Both the position numbers and the translations under genes were made by a program. Below the pieces are notes generated by a model. It had not been told where the DNA came from. It saw only the letters and a list, made by a program, of their open reading frames with translations, and made no database searches. A DNA stretch of 64,000 bases from Nonomuraea antri (GTDB taxonomy: Bacteria > Actinomycetota > Actinomycetes > Streptosporangiales > Streptosporangiaceae), in the NCBI RefSeq assembly GCF_013283785.1, contig NZ_JABCPZ010000034.1:1-64000 (forward strand), read 5' to 3'. Below are positions 23,441 through 33,549 of the stretch, in pieces (within the stretch, counting starts at the first letter, position 1; the number at the start of each line of letters is the position of its first letter).

Positions 23441-26395
23441 ATGGCAACGCAGCGAGTCTCATGCACTTTAATAGCTCTCGTGCTCAACGAAGAGTCGCAA
23501 CCCGCCGCATTCGTTGATGGTTTGTCCGTATATGCCCGTACTGTCTGGGCGAAGCATGATCGGGACACCGATGGGTGGTTGCCGTTGTGGCGGCACTTCG
23601 CTGACAGCGGCGCAGTGGCGGGGCTCCTCTGGGACCGATGGCTGCCATTACAGGTTAAACGAGTAATCGCCGCAGGACTTCCCGACGGTTTGAAAGACGG
23701 TCGTCGACTGGCGATATGGCTGGCGACCATTCACGACATCGGCAAGGCCAGTCCGGCTTTTGCGTGTCAGGTGGAATCGCTCGCCGACGCGATGCGAGCG
23801 GCGGGTTTGGAAATGCCGCCCCATAAAGCATTCCTGGATCGGAAACTAGGTCCGCATGGTCTCGTCGGTCAGGTGCTCCTGCAAGCATGGCTGATCGAGC
23901 GGTTCGGCTGGTCACGGTCTGAGACGTTGCAGTTGGGTGTCATCATCGGGGGTCATCACGGGGTTCCGCCGACGGCCTCGGACATCAAGGCGCTGAATGA
24001 CCACCCAGACCTCGTACGGACCGCGGAGTGTGCTTCTCTGTGGCGGGACGTGCAGTGGGAACTCTTGGACCGCTGCGCAGAAGCGTGCGAGGTGAGTGCA
24101 GCCCTGGTCGGCTGGCGGGAAATACGACTCTCGCAGCCCGCCCAAGCACTGCTGACCGGCCTCGTCATCGTGGCCGATTGGATCGCCAGTAATCCGGACC
24201 TGTTTCCGTACTTCCCCGACGCCGAGCACGTCAGCGACCGAGACAGGGTGGAGTCGGCGTGGCGCGGCTTGGACCTGCCGAGTCCGTGGCAAGCATCCGA
24301 ACCGAAGGGCTCTGTGCAGGAGGTCTTCGAGTCACGGTTCCGGTTGCCGGTCGGAAGTCGTATCCGACCCGTGCAAGAGAGTGCGGTGCAACTGGCTCGG
24401 AGCATGCTGACGCCCGGGCTGCTCATAGTCGAGGCGCCCATGGGAGAGGGAAAGACGGAAGCGGCACTGGCTGCGGCCGAAGTGTTCGCTGCGAGGTCTG
24501 GCGCTGGTGGGTGTTTCATCGCCCTGCCCACCATGGCCACGGGCAACGCGATGTTTCCACGGATGCTGGAATGGTTGAAGCGCGTTCCGGACCTGCAGCC
24601 GGCCCCGGGAAGGCGGTCAGTTCTGCTGGCGCACTCCAAGGCTGCGCTCAACGACGACTTCGCCGCGTTGATGCGGGCCGGCAGTCGAAACGTGCGGGGT
24701 GTCGAACTGGACGGTGAAGCCGGTCGATGGCGGCCAAATGCCGACCAGTCGGTGGCGCCGGCCGAACTCGTCGCGCACCAGTGGCTCCGCGGACGTAAGA
24801 AGGCGATGCTCTCGTCGTTCGTCGTTGGAACGATTGATCAGCTTCTGTTCATGGGGTTGAAGAGTCGCCATCTCGCGCTGCGCCACCTCGCATTGGCGGG
24901 CAAGGTCGTCGTCATCGACGAGGCACACGCCTACGACACCTACATGAACTCCTACCTCGATCGAGTGTTGTCGTGGCTGGGCTCGTACCGGGTACCGGTC
25001 GTGGTCCTGTCGGCGACGCTTCCGGCCATGCGCCGCCGCGAGTTGGCCAAGGCGTATGCAAGCAAGGGGGCGGATGCCGATCTCGACGCGGTGGCGGAGG
25101 CCCGAGGGTATCCACTTCTCACGGCGGTCGAGCCGGACGGCAGGATTCTGCCTGAGACGCCCGCGGCATCAGGCCGCGCTGTTCGCGTCCATTTAGATCG
25201 CCTGAGCGATGATCTGCCCAGCATGGGAGACCGGCTTAACCGGGAGTTGGCAGACGGAGGATGCGCGCTCGTCGTTCGTAATACCGTAGATCGTGTCCTG
25301 GAGGCTGCGGCATATTTGCGTGGCTTGTTCGGCAGCGAGAATGTCACCGTGGCACATGCCCGTTTCGTGGATATCGACCGTGCCGACAAAGATGCAGATC
25401 TTTTGAACCGCTTCGGACCTCCCGAAAAAAGTGGAGTCCGTCGGCCTGCCGGTCGTCATATCGTCGTGGCGAGCTCCGTGGCGGAGCAATCCCTGGACAT
25501 CGACTTCGACTTATTGGTTTCCGACCTCTGTCCCGTGGACCTTCTCCTACAGCGGATGGGACGGCTTCACCGGCACGTACGCGGCCTGAATCAGAGCGAT
25601 CGCCCGAAGAAGCTCCAGACAGCGCGTTGCCTGCTCACGGGTGCGGATTGGGATGTGACACCGCCCAAGCCGGTGAGGGGCTCCACGCTGATCTATCGCG
25701 ATCACGCCCTGCTGAGATCGGCGGCAGTCCTCGAACCGTTCCTGTCCGGCGAAGCCGAGAACGGGCACGTCATCCGGTTGCCGGAGGACATCAGCCCTCT
25801 GGTTCAGGCCGCCTACGGCAGCGGTGCGGTGGGGCCTGACGAGTGGCAGGACGAGATGGCCAAGGCGGCGGCTGCTCAGGAACTGCATCAGGCCAGACAG
25901 GAAGAGGCCGCGCAGGACTTTCAGATCAAGGATGTCGGCCGGGCCGGTCGCTCGCTGCTCGGCTGGATCGATGCCGGTGTAGGAGACGCGGACGACACGC
26001 GACGAGGCCACGCCCAGGTGCGTGACAGCCGCGAGACGCTCGAAGTGCTTGTGGTGCAACGCCGGGCCGATGGCACCTTGGCGACCTTGCCGAACCTGTC
26101 CAGACGGCGCGGCGGGTTGGAGCTGCCGACGGACGTCGTCCCGGAGTCGCGCCTCGCCAGGATCGTCGCAGGTTGCGGGCTGCGCCTGCCCTACCACTTC
26201 TCCTTCCCCGCCGTCCTGGACAAGGCCATCGACGAGTTGGAGCGCCACTACATCCCCGCCTGGCAGGCCAAGGAGAGCTACTGGCTGGCCGGCGAACTGA
26301 TCCTCGTCCTTGACGAGAATTGTCGTACCTCGCTGGCAGGCTACGACCTGCGCTACACGTCCACGGACGGTCTGGAGGTGTCTCGTGCCCAGTGA
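23441..26395 (+). CDS. cas3: CRISPR-associated nuclease-helicase Cas3 (type I-E)
   Basis: The 984-residue protein has an N-terminal HD nuclease domain (ATIHDIGKAS with H98-D99, later GGHHG) and an SF2 helicase: Walker A APMGEGKTEAA near 333-343, VVIDEAHAYD (DEAH box at ~493-496), VVLSATLPA and a C-terminal domain with VASSVAEQSLDIDFD and RMGRLHRH (motif VI). It degrades target DNA recruited by Cascade. The ATG at 23441 is used; a TTG near 23522 (LSVYAR) is a possible later start. The stop overlaps cas8e by 11 nt. Confidence 0.95.
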   Translation: MATQRVSCTLIALVLNEESQPAAFVDGLSVYARTVWAKHDRDTDGWLPLWRHFADSGAVAGLLWDRWLPLQVKRVIAAGLPDGLKDGRRLAIWLATIHDIGKASPAFACQVESLADAMRAAGLEMPPHKAFLDRKLGPHGLVGQVLLQAWLIERFGWSRSETLQLGVIIGGHHGVPPTASDIKALNDHPDLVRTAECASLWRDVQWELLDRCAEACEVSAALVGWREIRLSQPAQALLTGLVIVADWIASNPDLFPYFPDAEHVSDRDRVESAWRGLDLPSPWQASEPKGSVQEVFESRFRLPVGSRIRPVQESAVQLARSMLTPGLLIVEAPMGEGKTEAALAAAEVFAARSGAGGCFIALPTMATGNAMFPRMLEWLKRVPDLQPAPGRRSVLLAHSKAALNDDFAALMRAGSRNVRGVELDGEAGRWRPNADQSVAPAELVAHQWLRGRKKAMLSSFVVGTIDQLLFMGLKSRHLALRHLALAGKVVVIDEAHAYDTYMNSYLDRVLSWLGSYRVPVVVLSATLPAMRRRELAKAYASKGADADLDAVAEARGYPLLTAVEPDGRILPETPAASGRAVRVHLDRLSDDLPSMGDRLNRELADGGCALVVRNTVDRVLEAAAYLRGLFGSENVTVAHARFVDIDRADKDADLLNRFGPPEKSGVRRPAGRHIVVASSVAEQSLDIDFDLLVSDLCPVDLLLQRMGRLHRHVRGLNQSDRPKKLQTARCLLTGADWDVTPPKPVRGSTLIYRDHALLRSAAVLEPFLSGEAENGHVIRLPEDISPLVQAAYGSGAVGPDEWQDEMAKAAAAQELHQARQEEAAQDFQIKDVGRAGRSLLGWIDAGVGDADDTRRGHAQVRDSRETLEVLVVQRRADGTLATLPNLSRRRGGLELPTDVVPESRLARIVAGCGLRLPYHFSFPAVLDKAIDELERHYIPAWQAKESYWLAGELILVLDENCRTSLAGYDLRYTSTDGLEVSRAQ

Positions 26396-28079
26396 GGAGC
26401 CCACTGCGGCCTCGTTCGACCTGACCCGGCAGCCATGGCTGCCGGTCCAGCGCCGCGACGGCAGCGAGGACGAGCTGTCACTTCGCGAAGTGTTCGCGCA
26501 GGCGGACAACGTGCGACGGCTGGTAGGCGACGTGCCGACCCAGGAGTTCGCGCTGCTGCGGCTCCTTCTGGCCATCCTGCACGACGCTGTCGACGGGCCC
26601 GCGGAACTCGCCGACTGGCAGGAACTGTGGGACGACGGGTTGCCCATCGAACGCATCACCAACTACCTGGACGAGCATCGCGACCGATTCGATCTGCTCC
26701 ATCCCAGCCAGCCCTTCTACCAAACGCCAGAGCTGCGGACAGCGAAAGGCGAGGTGAACGCCCTGGACCGGATCGTCGCCGATGTGCCGAACGGCCTTCC
26801 GTTCTTCACCATGCGTGGACGCGGAGCAAACCGTCTCACCTTCCCGGAGGCGGCTCGCTGGCTGGTGCACGCGCACGCCTTCGACACCTCCGGTATCAAG
26901 ACGGGCGTCCTCGATGACCCCAGGGTGAAGGGCGGACGGGCGTACCCGCAGGGTGTGGCATGGGCCGGGAACCTGGGCGGCGTCTTCGCCGAAGGAGAGA
27001 CGCTGAGACAGACGTTGCTCCTCAACCTGATCGCGTTCGACACGGACAATCTCCGTACCAAGCCGGATCAGGACCGGCCGGCCTGGCGACGCCCGCCGGA
27101 CAAGCCAGGCGAAACCAATGTGCTGGAGCTGAGCCGCAGGCCAGCCGGCGTCAGAGACCTCTACACCTGGCAGTCCCGCCGGGTACGGCTCTTCCACGAC
27201 GGCCAGGCCGTCACGGGAGTGATCCTCACCTACGGCGATCCGCTGACTCCAGGTAACAAACATCAGCATGAGCCGATGACGGCTTGGCGACGCAGTCCGG
27301 TTCAGGAGAAGAAGCTCGGGCTCGCCCAGGTCTACCTGCCCCGTGAGCATGACGTCAGCCGCAGCGCCTGGAGAGGTTTGGGGGCCCTGGTCGCCGGTCG
27401 TGTGGCTGGTGCCGAGCAGCGTGCTGAAGCTGCACGCATCGTCCGCCCTCGGATCCTTGACTGGGTCGCGCGCCTCACTGTCGAAGGTGACCTGCCGACC
27501 GGCTACCTCATCCGGGCGCACCTGATCGGCGCCCGATACGGGACCCAGCAATCCGTCATCGACGAGATCGTGGACGACTCTGTCGCCATCCCCGTAGTGC
27601 TGCTCCATGGTCGGGATCAGCCGCTGGGGATGGCGGCGATCGATGCGGTCTCCGACGCGGAAAGCGCCGTCACAACCCTCGGAGACCTGGCGGCCGACCT
27701 GGCCCGGGCCGGCGGCGACGAGGCGGAGTCTCGGAAGGAGATGGCACGCCACCGAGGATTCGCCATGCTGGATGGAGCGTTCCGCACCTGGCTGGCCGCC
27801 ATAAGGCCTGAGGACGATGCCAAGGAACGCAGAGCGGCATGGCAGCGGGAGGCGCACGAGATCATCAGCCGTCTTGGGAACGAGTTGCTCCGTGAGGCAG
27901 GGGATGCGGCCTGGGAGGGGCGGGTGATCGAGACAAGGAAGGGTCAGAGTCTGTGGCTGACCGCCTCCCACGCCGATCTGCTCTTCCGCGCTCGGTTGCG
28001 GTCCGCACTGCCGACAGTGGTGCCGAAAGAACCTGAACCCCTTCCGGCGAGCACCGAGGCCATGGAGGCCACATCATGA
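26385..28079 (+). CDS. cas8e: Cascade large subunit Cas8e (Cse1/CasA)
   Basis: Start GTG at 26385, 5 nt after GGAGGTG and inside the end of cas3. The 564-residue protein begins MPSEEPTAASFDLTRQPWLP, the typical FDL..QPWLPV Cse1 opening. It contains PFYQTPELRTAKGEVN, WLVHAHAFDTSGIKTG and the C-terminal four-helix bundle region. Cas8e recognises the PAM and recruits Cas3. It ends in an ATGA overlap with cse2. Confidence 0.93.
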   Translation: MPSEEPTAASFDLTRQPWLPVQRRDGSEDELSLREVFAQADNVRRLVGDVPTQEFALLRLLLAILHDAVDGPAELADWQELWDDGLPIERITNYLDEHRDRFDLLHPSQPFYQTPELRTAKGEVNALDRIVADVPNGLPFFTMRGRGANRLTFPEAARWLVHAHAFDTSGIKTGVLDDPRVKGGRAYPQGVAWAGNLGGVFAEGETLRQTLLLNLIAFDTDNLRTKPDQDRPAWRRPPDKPGETNVLELSRRPAGVRDLYTWQSRRVRLFHDGQAVTGVILTYGDPLTPGNKHQHEPMTAWRRSPVQEKKLGLAQVYLPREHDVSRSAWRGLGALVAGRVAGAEQRAEAARIVRPRILDWVARLTVEGDLPTGYLIRAHLIGARYGTQQSVIDEIVDDSVAIPVVLLHGRDQPLGMAAIDAVSDAESAVTTLGDLAADLARAGGDEAESRKEMARHRGFAMLDGAFRTWLAAIRPEDDAKERRAAWQREAHEIISRLGNELLREAGDAAWEGRVIETRKGQSLWLTASHADLLFRARLRSALPTVVPKEPEPLPASTEAMEATS

Positions 28080-28732
28080 CGACCGCATCTCCATCACAGA
28101 CGGCGACTGCGCCGCGTCCGGTCCAAGACCTCGTCGGCGAGGCGGCTTCCACCTATGTCAGCGCCTTGCAGAGGGGCTACCGGGCGGACACCAGCGCCGC
28201 CGTCGCCGCATTGGCGCAGCTGAGACGAGGAGCCGGGAAGCTGCCCGAAGAGGTGCCCGAGCTCTGGGGCATGGCGGGGACGGAACAGCTCTACGGCGAA
28301 CAGTCGCTGTCGGAGCGGGAGGCGCTCAAGGCCGAGTTCGCGTTGTTCTCGGCCATCACCCTGTACGCCCTCCACCAGCAGTCCAAACCCGGCCAGGACA
28401 TGCATCAGACGGGAACGGAGTTGGGTACCGCTGTGCGCCGGCTCATGCCCAGCGCGACGCTCGACGAGCCGATCCGCCGCCGCTTCGTCCGTCTGGGCAC
28501 CGCGACCACGCCGAAGGTGCTCACCGAACGCCTCCGCGAAGTCGTCATCCTGCTGCGCAACGCCTCGATTGCGCTCGACTACGGGATCCTGTCCCGGCAG
28601 CTGTACCAGGCGCAGGACCCCGATGGCATGCGGCAGGTGCGGCAGCGCTGGGGCGGCAGTTTCCACTCCTACCGTCCTGCCGCTCCACGAGCCGATGCGG
28701 ACCCGGCAGCTACCCCCGACAAGGACACCTGA
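28076..28732 (+). CDS. cse2: Cascade small subunit Cse2 (CasB, Cas11e)
   Basis: The 218-residue mostly helical protein contains DTSAAVAALAQLRRGAGKLP and the Cse2-typical IRRRFVRLGTATT plus RLREVVILLRNASIALDYGI. Two copies line the Cascade belly and stabilise the displaced strand. It overlaps cas8e by 4 nt and cas7e by 1 nt (TGATG). Confidence 0.92.
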   Translation: MTTASPSQTATAPRPVQDLVGEAASTYVSALQRGYRADTSAAVAALAQLRRGAGKLPEEVPELWGMAGTEQLYGEQSLSEREALKAEFALFSAITLYALHQQSKPGQDMHQTGTELGTAVRRLMPSATLDEPIRRRFVRLGTATTPKVLTERLREVVILLRNASIALDYGILSRQLYQAQDPDGMRQVRQRWGGSFHSYRPAAPRADADPAATPDKDT

Positions 28733-29925
28733 TGACTCGGACCATCCTCGAAGTCCACGCGCTGCAGACCGTCCCTCCGAGCTGCTTGAACCGCGACGAC
28801 ACCGGGACGCCCAAGACGGCGACGTACGGTGGCGTGCGCCGGGCCCGGGTATCGAGCCAGGCGTGGAAGCGAGCGACCCGGCGGGGCTTCCAAGGGCTCC
28901 TGGATCCGAGCGAGCTCGGCGTGCGAACCCGGCGGGTGGCGGAACTGCTCGCCGAACGCATCCGCAAACTGGACGGTTCGATCGAGCAGGCCGATGCGTG
29001 GTCGCTCGCGGCGGAGACCGTTCAAACCGCTACAGGGTCAAAGATCGAGGTCCCGAAGAGAGGTCGTAATGACGCGGCTGCGGGTGCCGCGGCTCCTGAA
29101 TCGAAGTACCTCATGTTCCTGAGCGCTCATCAGCTCGATGGTCTGGCAGAGCTCGCGGTCAAGGCTCACGGTTCGGGCAGCAAGGACTACTTCAAGGACA
29201 AGGCCGTCAAGGACCAGGCCAAGCGGATCGCGAACACGCACCACTCCGTGGACATCGCACTCTTCGGCCGGATGATCGCGGACGGAGCGGACATCAACGT
29301 CGATGCTGCGGCCCAGGTGGCGCACTCGATCAGCGTCCATCGGGTGGACAACGAGTCCGATTACTACACGGCGGTCGACGACTACAAGGAACGCGAGGAC
29401 GACGACCTGGGCGCCGGCATGATCGGCACGGTCGAGTTCAACTCCGCCACCCTCTATCGCTACGCCGCGGTGGACGTCGACCTGCTCCGCCGCAACCTCG
29501 GTGCCGGACTCCGAGACGACGAGCCGGTCACTGAACCCGTCCGCAGGGCGGTGGAAGCGTTCGTTCAGTGCTTCCTCACATCGCTGCCCACAGGGAAGAT
29601 CAACACCTTCGGTAACCACACCCTGCCCGACGCCGTCGTCGTGAAGCTACGAAGCGTACGGCCCGTCAACCTCGTGGCGGCATTCGAGGAGCCCTGCCGG
29701 GCCGATCCGGAGACGGGCGGCCACATGAAGCAGGCGACCGAGGCGCTCGTCTCCTATCTCAGCGACGTCGAGACCGCGTACGGCATCGGAGACAGCGATC
29801 CCACGTGGGTTCTGCGGGTGGGCAAGAGCACCGAAGCCCTGACCAGGCTCGGCTCCAGCATGCCCATGCCCGATCTGATCGCCGCCGTGGGCGCGGAAGT
29901 CGCACGGAGGCAGGGCGAGGCATGA
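28732..29925 (+). CDS. cas7e: Cascade backbone Cas7e (Cse4/CasC)
   Basis: The 397-residue protein starts MTRTILEVHALQTVPPSCLN and carries RDDTGTPKTATYGGVRRARV-type text plus SSQAWKRATR, hallmarks of Cas7e. Later it has NTHHSVDIALFGRM, AAQVAHSISVH and GTVEFNSATLYRYAA. Six copies form the crRNA-binding backbone. It ends in a 4-nt overlap with cas5e. Confidence 0.95.
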   Translation: MTRTILEVHALQTVPPSCLNRDDTGTPKTATYGGVRRARVSSQAWKRATRRGFQGLLDPSELGVRTRRVAELLAERIRKLDGSIEQADAWSLAAETVQTATGSKIEVPKRGRNDAAAGAAAPESKYLMFLSAHQLDGLAELAVKAHGSGSKDYFKDKAVKDQAKRIANTHHSVDIALFGRMIADGADINVDAAAQVAHSISVHRVDNESDYYTAVDDYKEREDDDLGAGMIGTVEFNSATLYRYAAVDVDLLRRNLGAGLRDDEPVTEPVRRAVEAFVQCFLTSLPTGKINTFGNHTLPDAVVVKLRSVRPVNLVAAFEEPCRADPETGGHMKQATEALVSYLSDVETAYGIGDSDPTWVLRVGKSTEALTRLGSSMPMPDLIAAVGAEVARRQGEA

Positions 29926-30623
29926 GCGTCCTGCTGTTGCAGCTCGCTGGACCGCTTCAGTCCTGGGGATCGACTTCGCGCTTCGCCCGCCGGTCCACAG
30001 AAGCTGCGCCGACCAAGAGCGGCGTGATCGGGTTGCTGGCGGCCGCCCTCGGGCGAGAGCGCTCGGACGACCTCGACGACCTGGCGGCCATGCGCTTCGG
30101 CGTCCGAGTGGATCAGCCGGGCACGATGCTGCGCGACTTCCACACCGCCCACCACTTCGTCACCGGCGAAGCCGCGCCCGTGTCGGAGCGGTTCTATCTG
30201 GCGGATGCGGTGTTCGTGGCCGGGGTCGAAGGCGACGACACGCTCATCGACATGCTCCGCTTGGCGCTGCATGCGCCGGTCTTCCTGCCATACCTGGGAC
30301 GACGCTCTTGCCCGCCGTCCCGGCCGGTCTATCTCGGAGTTCGAGAGAACGGCCTGGTGGAGGCTCTGCGCCGGGAGCCGTGGCGCGCTGCTCGCTGGTA
30401 CCAGCGACGGCGGCGCAACGAGCACCAGGTCAAGCTCGAAATCCTTGTGGAAGCTGTCGAGGAGGACGGGCCGGTGGACAGCTTGCGCGACCAGCCGGTG
30501 AGCTTCGACCCCCTGCACCGCCAGTACCGGCTTCGTGGTGTCCACCGGCCCCGCCCTGCCACTGTGACCAATCCCGCGGCCGGCCCCGCCCACGATCCCA
30601 TCGCCGCTCTCGGGGGCGCATGA
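29922..30623 (+). CDS. cas5e: Cascade subunit Cas5e (CasD)
   Basis: Start ATG at 29922, in the ATGA overlap with cas7e. The 233-residue protein opens MSVLLLQLAGPLQSWGSTSR, the standard Cas5e N-terminus, and contains TKSGVIGLLAAALG, the TxHH-like DFHTAHHFVTG and PVFLPYLGRRSCPPSRP. It caps the 5' handle of the crRNA. The stop overlaps the cas6e start. Confidence 0.95.
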   Translation: MSVLLLQLAGPLQSWGSTSRFARRSTEAAPTKSGVIGLLAAALGRERSDDLDDLAAMRFGVRVDQPGTMLRDFHTAHHFVTGEAAPVSERFYLADAVFVAGVEGDDTLIDMLRLALHAPVFLPYLGRRSCPPSRPVYLGVRENGLVEALRREPWRAARWYQRRRRNEHQVKLEILVEAVEEDGPVDSLRDQPVSFDPLHRQYRLRGVHRPRPATVTNPAAGPAHDPIAALGGA

Positions 30624-31309
30624 TGTTCCTGACCAGGTTCCGCTTCAACACCGCGCGGCTCGGCGCCCGACGCCTGCTGTCCTCGCCACAGCGGTTGCAC
30701 GCCGCGGTCATGTTTGCGTTCGCAGAGCCCCTGCCTCAGGACGGCGGCTCCCGGGTTCTCTGGCGGATCGACCGCAACAGCCGCTCCGAGACGTTTCTCT
30801 ACCTCGTAAGCCCAGACAAACCGGACCTCACCCATCTGGTGGAGGAGGCCGGCTGGCCGGAGACCGGGCGATGGCAGACCCATGACTACAGTCCCCTGCT
30901 GTCCCGGCTGGCCAAGGGAGACGTCTGGTCGTTCCGCCTGACTGCGAACCCTGTTCACAGCATTCGCAGAAACGCCGATGAACCGACCAAACTCACAGCG
31001 CACATCGGACAGCGTCATCAGATGCACTGGCTTCTCCAACGACAGGAGAAGGCGGGCTTCGCGGTCCTCGAAAAGCCGCAGGAGCAACGCCTGCACGATG
31101 AACTCGATCAGTACGAACTCGTCGTGCGCGATCGCAGGCAACTCGAATTCGCCAAGACCGGCCACCGAAAGCCCGTCACCCTCGTCACCGTCACCTTCGA
31201 CGGCCGCCTGCAGGTGACCGACCCTGACGCCTTGCGCCATACCCTCACCCGCGGGCTGGGCAAGGCGAAGGCCTACGGCTGCGGTCTGATGACTCTCGCT
31301 GAGGCGTGA
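30620..31309 (+). CDS. cas6e: crRNA-processing endoribonuclease Cas6e (CasE)
   Basis: Start ATG at 30620 in the cas5e overlap. The 229-residue protein begins MMFLTRFRFNTARLGARRLL with the conserved LHAAVMFAF segment, which provides the catalytic His in Cas6e. It has WSFRLTANPVHSI, and near the C-terminus the Gly-rich ALRHTLTRGLGKAKAYGCGL, the GxGKAKAYGCGLLTL Cas6 signature. It cuts the repeat hairpin of the pre-crRNA and stays bound. cas1 begins 3 nt after its stop. Confidence 0.95.
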   Translation: MMFLTRFRFNTARLGARRLLSSPQRLHAAVMFAFAEPLPQDGGSRVLWRIDRNSRSETFLYLVSPDKPDLTHLVEEAGWPETGRWQTHDYSPLLSRLAKGDVWSFRLTANPVHSIRRNADEPTKLTAHIGQRHQMHWLLQRQEKAGFAVLEKPQEQRLHDELDQYELVVRDRRQLEFAKTGHRKPVTLVTVTFDGRLQVTDPDALRHTLTRGLGKAKAYGCGLMTLAEA

Positions 31310-31676
31310 AAGATGGCCACCGTAGGCCAGCGAGGCCAGTCCTCGCCTCACGAACTCGTGCGAATGGGAGACCGCATCTCCTTCATCTATCTGGAACGCT
31401 GCGTCCTGCACAGAGAAGACAATGCGATCACGGCCGAGGACGCCCACGGCACCACTCACATCCCGGCCGCGACGATCGGCACCCTGCTCCTGGGCCCAGG
31501 TACCCGAGTGACTCATCAGGCGATGAGCCTGCTCGGCGACAGCGGAGCCGGCGTGGTCTGGGTAGGTGAGCAGGGCGTTCGCTTCTACTCCGGCGGGAGA
31601 TCGCTCAATCGTTCGTCGTCCCTCGTGGAGGCGCAGTGAGCTTGCTCCGCTTTGACGGACACCATCGTTGTGGTGG

Positions 31677-32549
31677 TCAGGCCGCGCGGGCGGCCTCGTA
31701 GTCGGCAGGGCTACGGTAGCCCAGGCTGCTGTGCAGCCGGTGCAGGTTGTACCAGCTTTCGACGAACTCGAAGATCGCTCTGCGGGCGGCAGCTCGGGTG
31801 GGCCAGGGCCGGGTATCGAGGAGTTCGCCCTTGATGGTGGCGAAGAACGACTCGGCCAGCGCGTTGTCCCAGCACTGCCCGGTCCGTCCGACCGACAACC
31901 GCACGCCGAGCCGTGTGGCCAGCTCGGCGTAGGCGGCGCTGGTGTATTGACAGCCGCGATCGGAGTGGAAGATCACCGGCCCGGCCGGGCGGCGGCGGGC
32001 GCAGGCCTGCTGCAGGGCTTCGGCGACCAGGCCGGTACGCAGATGATCGGCCGTCGCCCAGCCGACCACCCGCCGGGAGGCGATGTCGATGACGGTGGCC
32101 AGATACAGCCAGCCCTCCTCGGTGGCGATGTAGGTGATATCGCCGCACCAGCGCGTATCGATAGCCGCCGCGTCCGGTGTGAAGTCACGCTCGATCAGGT
32201 CCGGCCGAAGGCTCGCCTGCGGGTCGGGGACCGTGGTCTGCCGCCGGCGTCGCTGATACCGTCCGGCCAGGCCCAGCGCGCGCATCAGCCGGGCCACCCG
32301 CCGCCGTCCGCACCGCTGCCCGTCCTGCCGCAACTGCGCGTGCACCCGCGGCACCCCGTAGCTGTCGCGTGAGCGCGCGTGCACCACGGCGATCCGCTCG
32401 GCCAGTTCGGCATCGCGCACCGCACGCGGACCGGGCACTGCGGTACGGCGGGCGTAGAAGGCGGCACGGGAGACTCCCAGCAACTCACACGCGCGCTTGA
32501 CGCTGTGACCACCCTGCTTCTCCGCCTCGATGAACGGGTGCACGCTCAC
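31677..32549 (-). CDS. IS3-family transposase OrfB (DDE catalytic subunit)
   Basis: GTG start at 32549, overlapping the orfA stop (GTGA). The 290-residue protein has an N-terminal HTH_21-like region (LLGVSRAAFYARR), RVARLMRALGLAG and the rve integrase core: DTRWCGDITYIATEEGW (D1), VIFHSDRGCQYTS (D2) and CWDNALAESFFATIKGELL (E). It ends with the usual NLHRLHSSLGYRSPADYE. It appears complete. Confidence 0.95.
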   Translation of the reverse strand: MSVHPFIEAEKQGGHSVKRACELLGVSRAAFYARRTAVPGPRAVRDAELAERIAVVHARSRDSYGVPRVHAQLRQDGQRCGRRRVARLMRALGLAGRYQRRRRQTTVPDPQASLRPDLIERDFTPDAAAIDTRWCGDITYIATEEGWLYLATVIDIASRRVVGWATADHLRTGLVAEALQQACARRRPAGPVIFHSDRGCQYTSAAYAELATRLGVRLSVGRTGQCWDNALAESFFATIKGELLDTRPWPTRAAARRAIFEFVESWYNLHRLHSSLGYRSPADYEAARAA

Positions 32550-32863
32550 CGGGTCTCCCTCACGAAGAAAGCCGTCGCCCGCTTGAGAACGTCGACGTCC
32601 TCGCGCAGCCGCCGGTTCTCCCGCCGCAACGCCGCCAGCTCCTCCCTCTCACTGCTGGTCAGCCCATCCCGATGCCCCTCGTCGACCTCGGCCTGGCGCA
32701 CCCATTGCCGCACCGCCGTCTCGGTCAGGTCGAAGTCCTTGGCCACCTGGCCGACCGAGCGGTCACCACGTCGGCACAGCTCGACGATCTCGGCCTTGAA
32801 CTCCGGTGTGAACGAGCGGCGAGGACGCGGCTTCTTCTTCCCCATGCTGTCCATCATGGGCAT
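32546..32863 (-). CDS. IS3-family transposase OrfA
   Basis: I chose the ATG at 32863 (MPMMDSMGKKKPRPRRSF); a longer frame upstream is possible. The ~105-residue protein has an HTH_Tnp_1 domain (FTPEFKAEIVELCRRGD, VGQVAKDFDLTETAVRQWVR) and a C-terminal leucine zipper (ELAALRRENRRLREDVDVLK). It overlaps orfB by 4 nt, so OrfB may be made by coupling as well as by the usual -1 frameshift. Confidence 0.9.
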   Translation of the reverse strand: MPMMDSMGKKKPRPRRSFTPEFKAEIVELCRRGDRSVGQVAKDFDLTETAVRQWVRQAEVDEGHRDGLTSSEREELAALRRENRRLREDVDVLKRATAFFVRETR

Positions 32864-33549
32864 CCTTTCGGGGGCGAACCCCTGATCTCGGATGTCCGTC
32901 AAACCGGATCAAGCCCACAGGCGGCCAAGTGGGCCAACCGCCGAACCCGGCTTGAGGTAGCTCGGGAGATGTACCGCATGCGTTTTCCGGGAGAGGATCC
33001 GTCAGCGTTGACCCGGCACGAGCTCCTCGGGAGAGAGGGACGCCGGGTCAAGGAGCACTACCGCAAGGAAGCCGACCGCGTCGGGCTTCCGTGGAACGGC
33101 AGGGTCTACATCCCTGGCGACTTCAACGCGGGCGACCCCCTGAATCAGGCGATCACGGCTGCGGCACAGTGCATGTACGGCGTGGCTCAGACCACGGTGG
33201 CGGCGCTCGGTTGCTCGCCTGGGCTGGGCTTCATTCACTCTGGGCATGAGCTCGCGTTCGTCCTCGACATCGCAGACCTCTACAAGACTGAAATTGCCAT
33301 CCCGGTCGCCTTTGAAGAAGCGGCGCACAGTCCGGATGACGTCGGATCACGAACCCGTCGTGCCGTCCGCGACAGGATCAACAAGGTCGGTCTACTCAAG
33401 CGGTGCGTGGGCGACATCAAACGCCTGCTTCTGACCGGCGATACCGCTGAGACAGGCGCCGTCGACGAGGACGTCGACCGAGTGCTCCTACAGAGCGATC
33501 ACGGCATCGAGCTGGAGTCAGGGCGCAACTACGCGGATGAGGTGCCCTG

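Larger units (their letters stand above)
31637..32917 (-). mobile_element. IS3-family insertion sequence in cas1 (1281 bp)
   Basis: The ends TGAGCTTGCTCCGCTTTGAC and (inverted) TGGGCTTGATCCGGTTTGAC, each followed by GGACA, form 25-bp imperfect inverted repeats. The target duplication is CAG (31634-31636 and 32918-32920), the 3-bp length expected for IS3. Two overlapping frames (orfA, orfB) lie on the minus strand, opposite to cas transcription. Both are intact. A terminal relic of a related element is at 17938-17990. Confidence 0.93.
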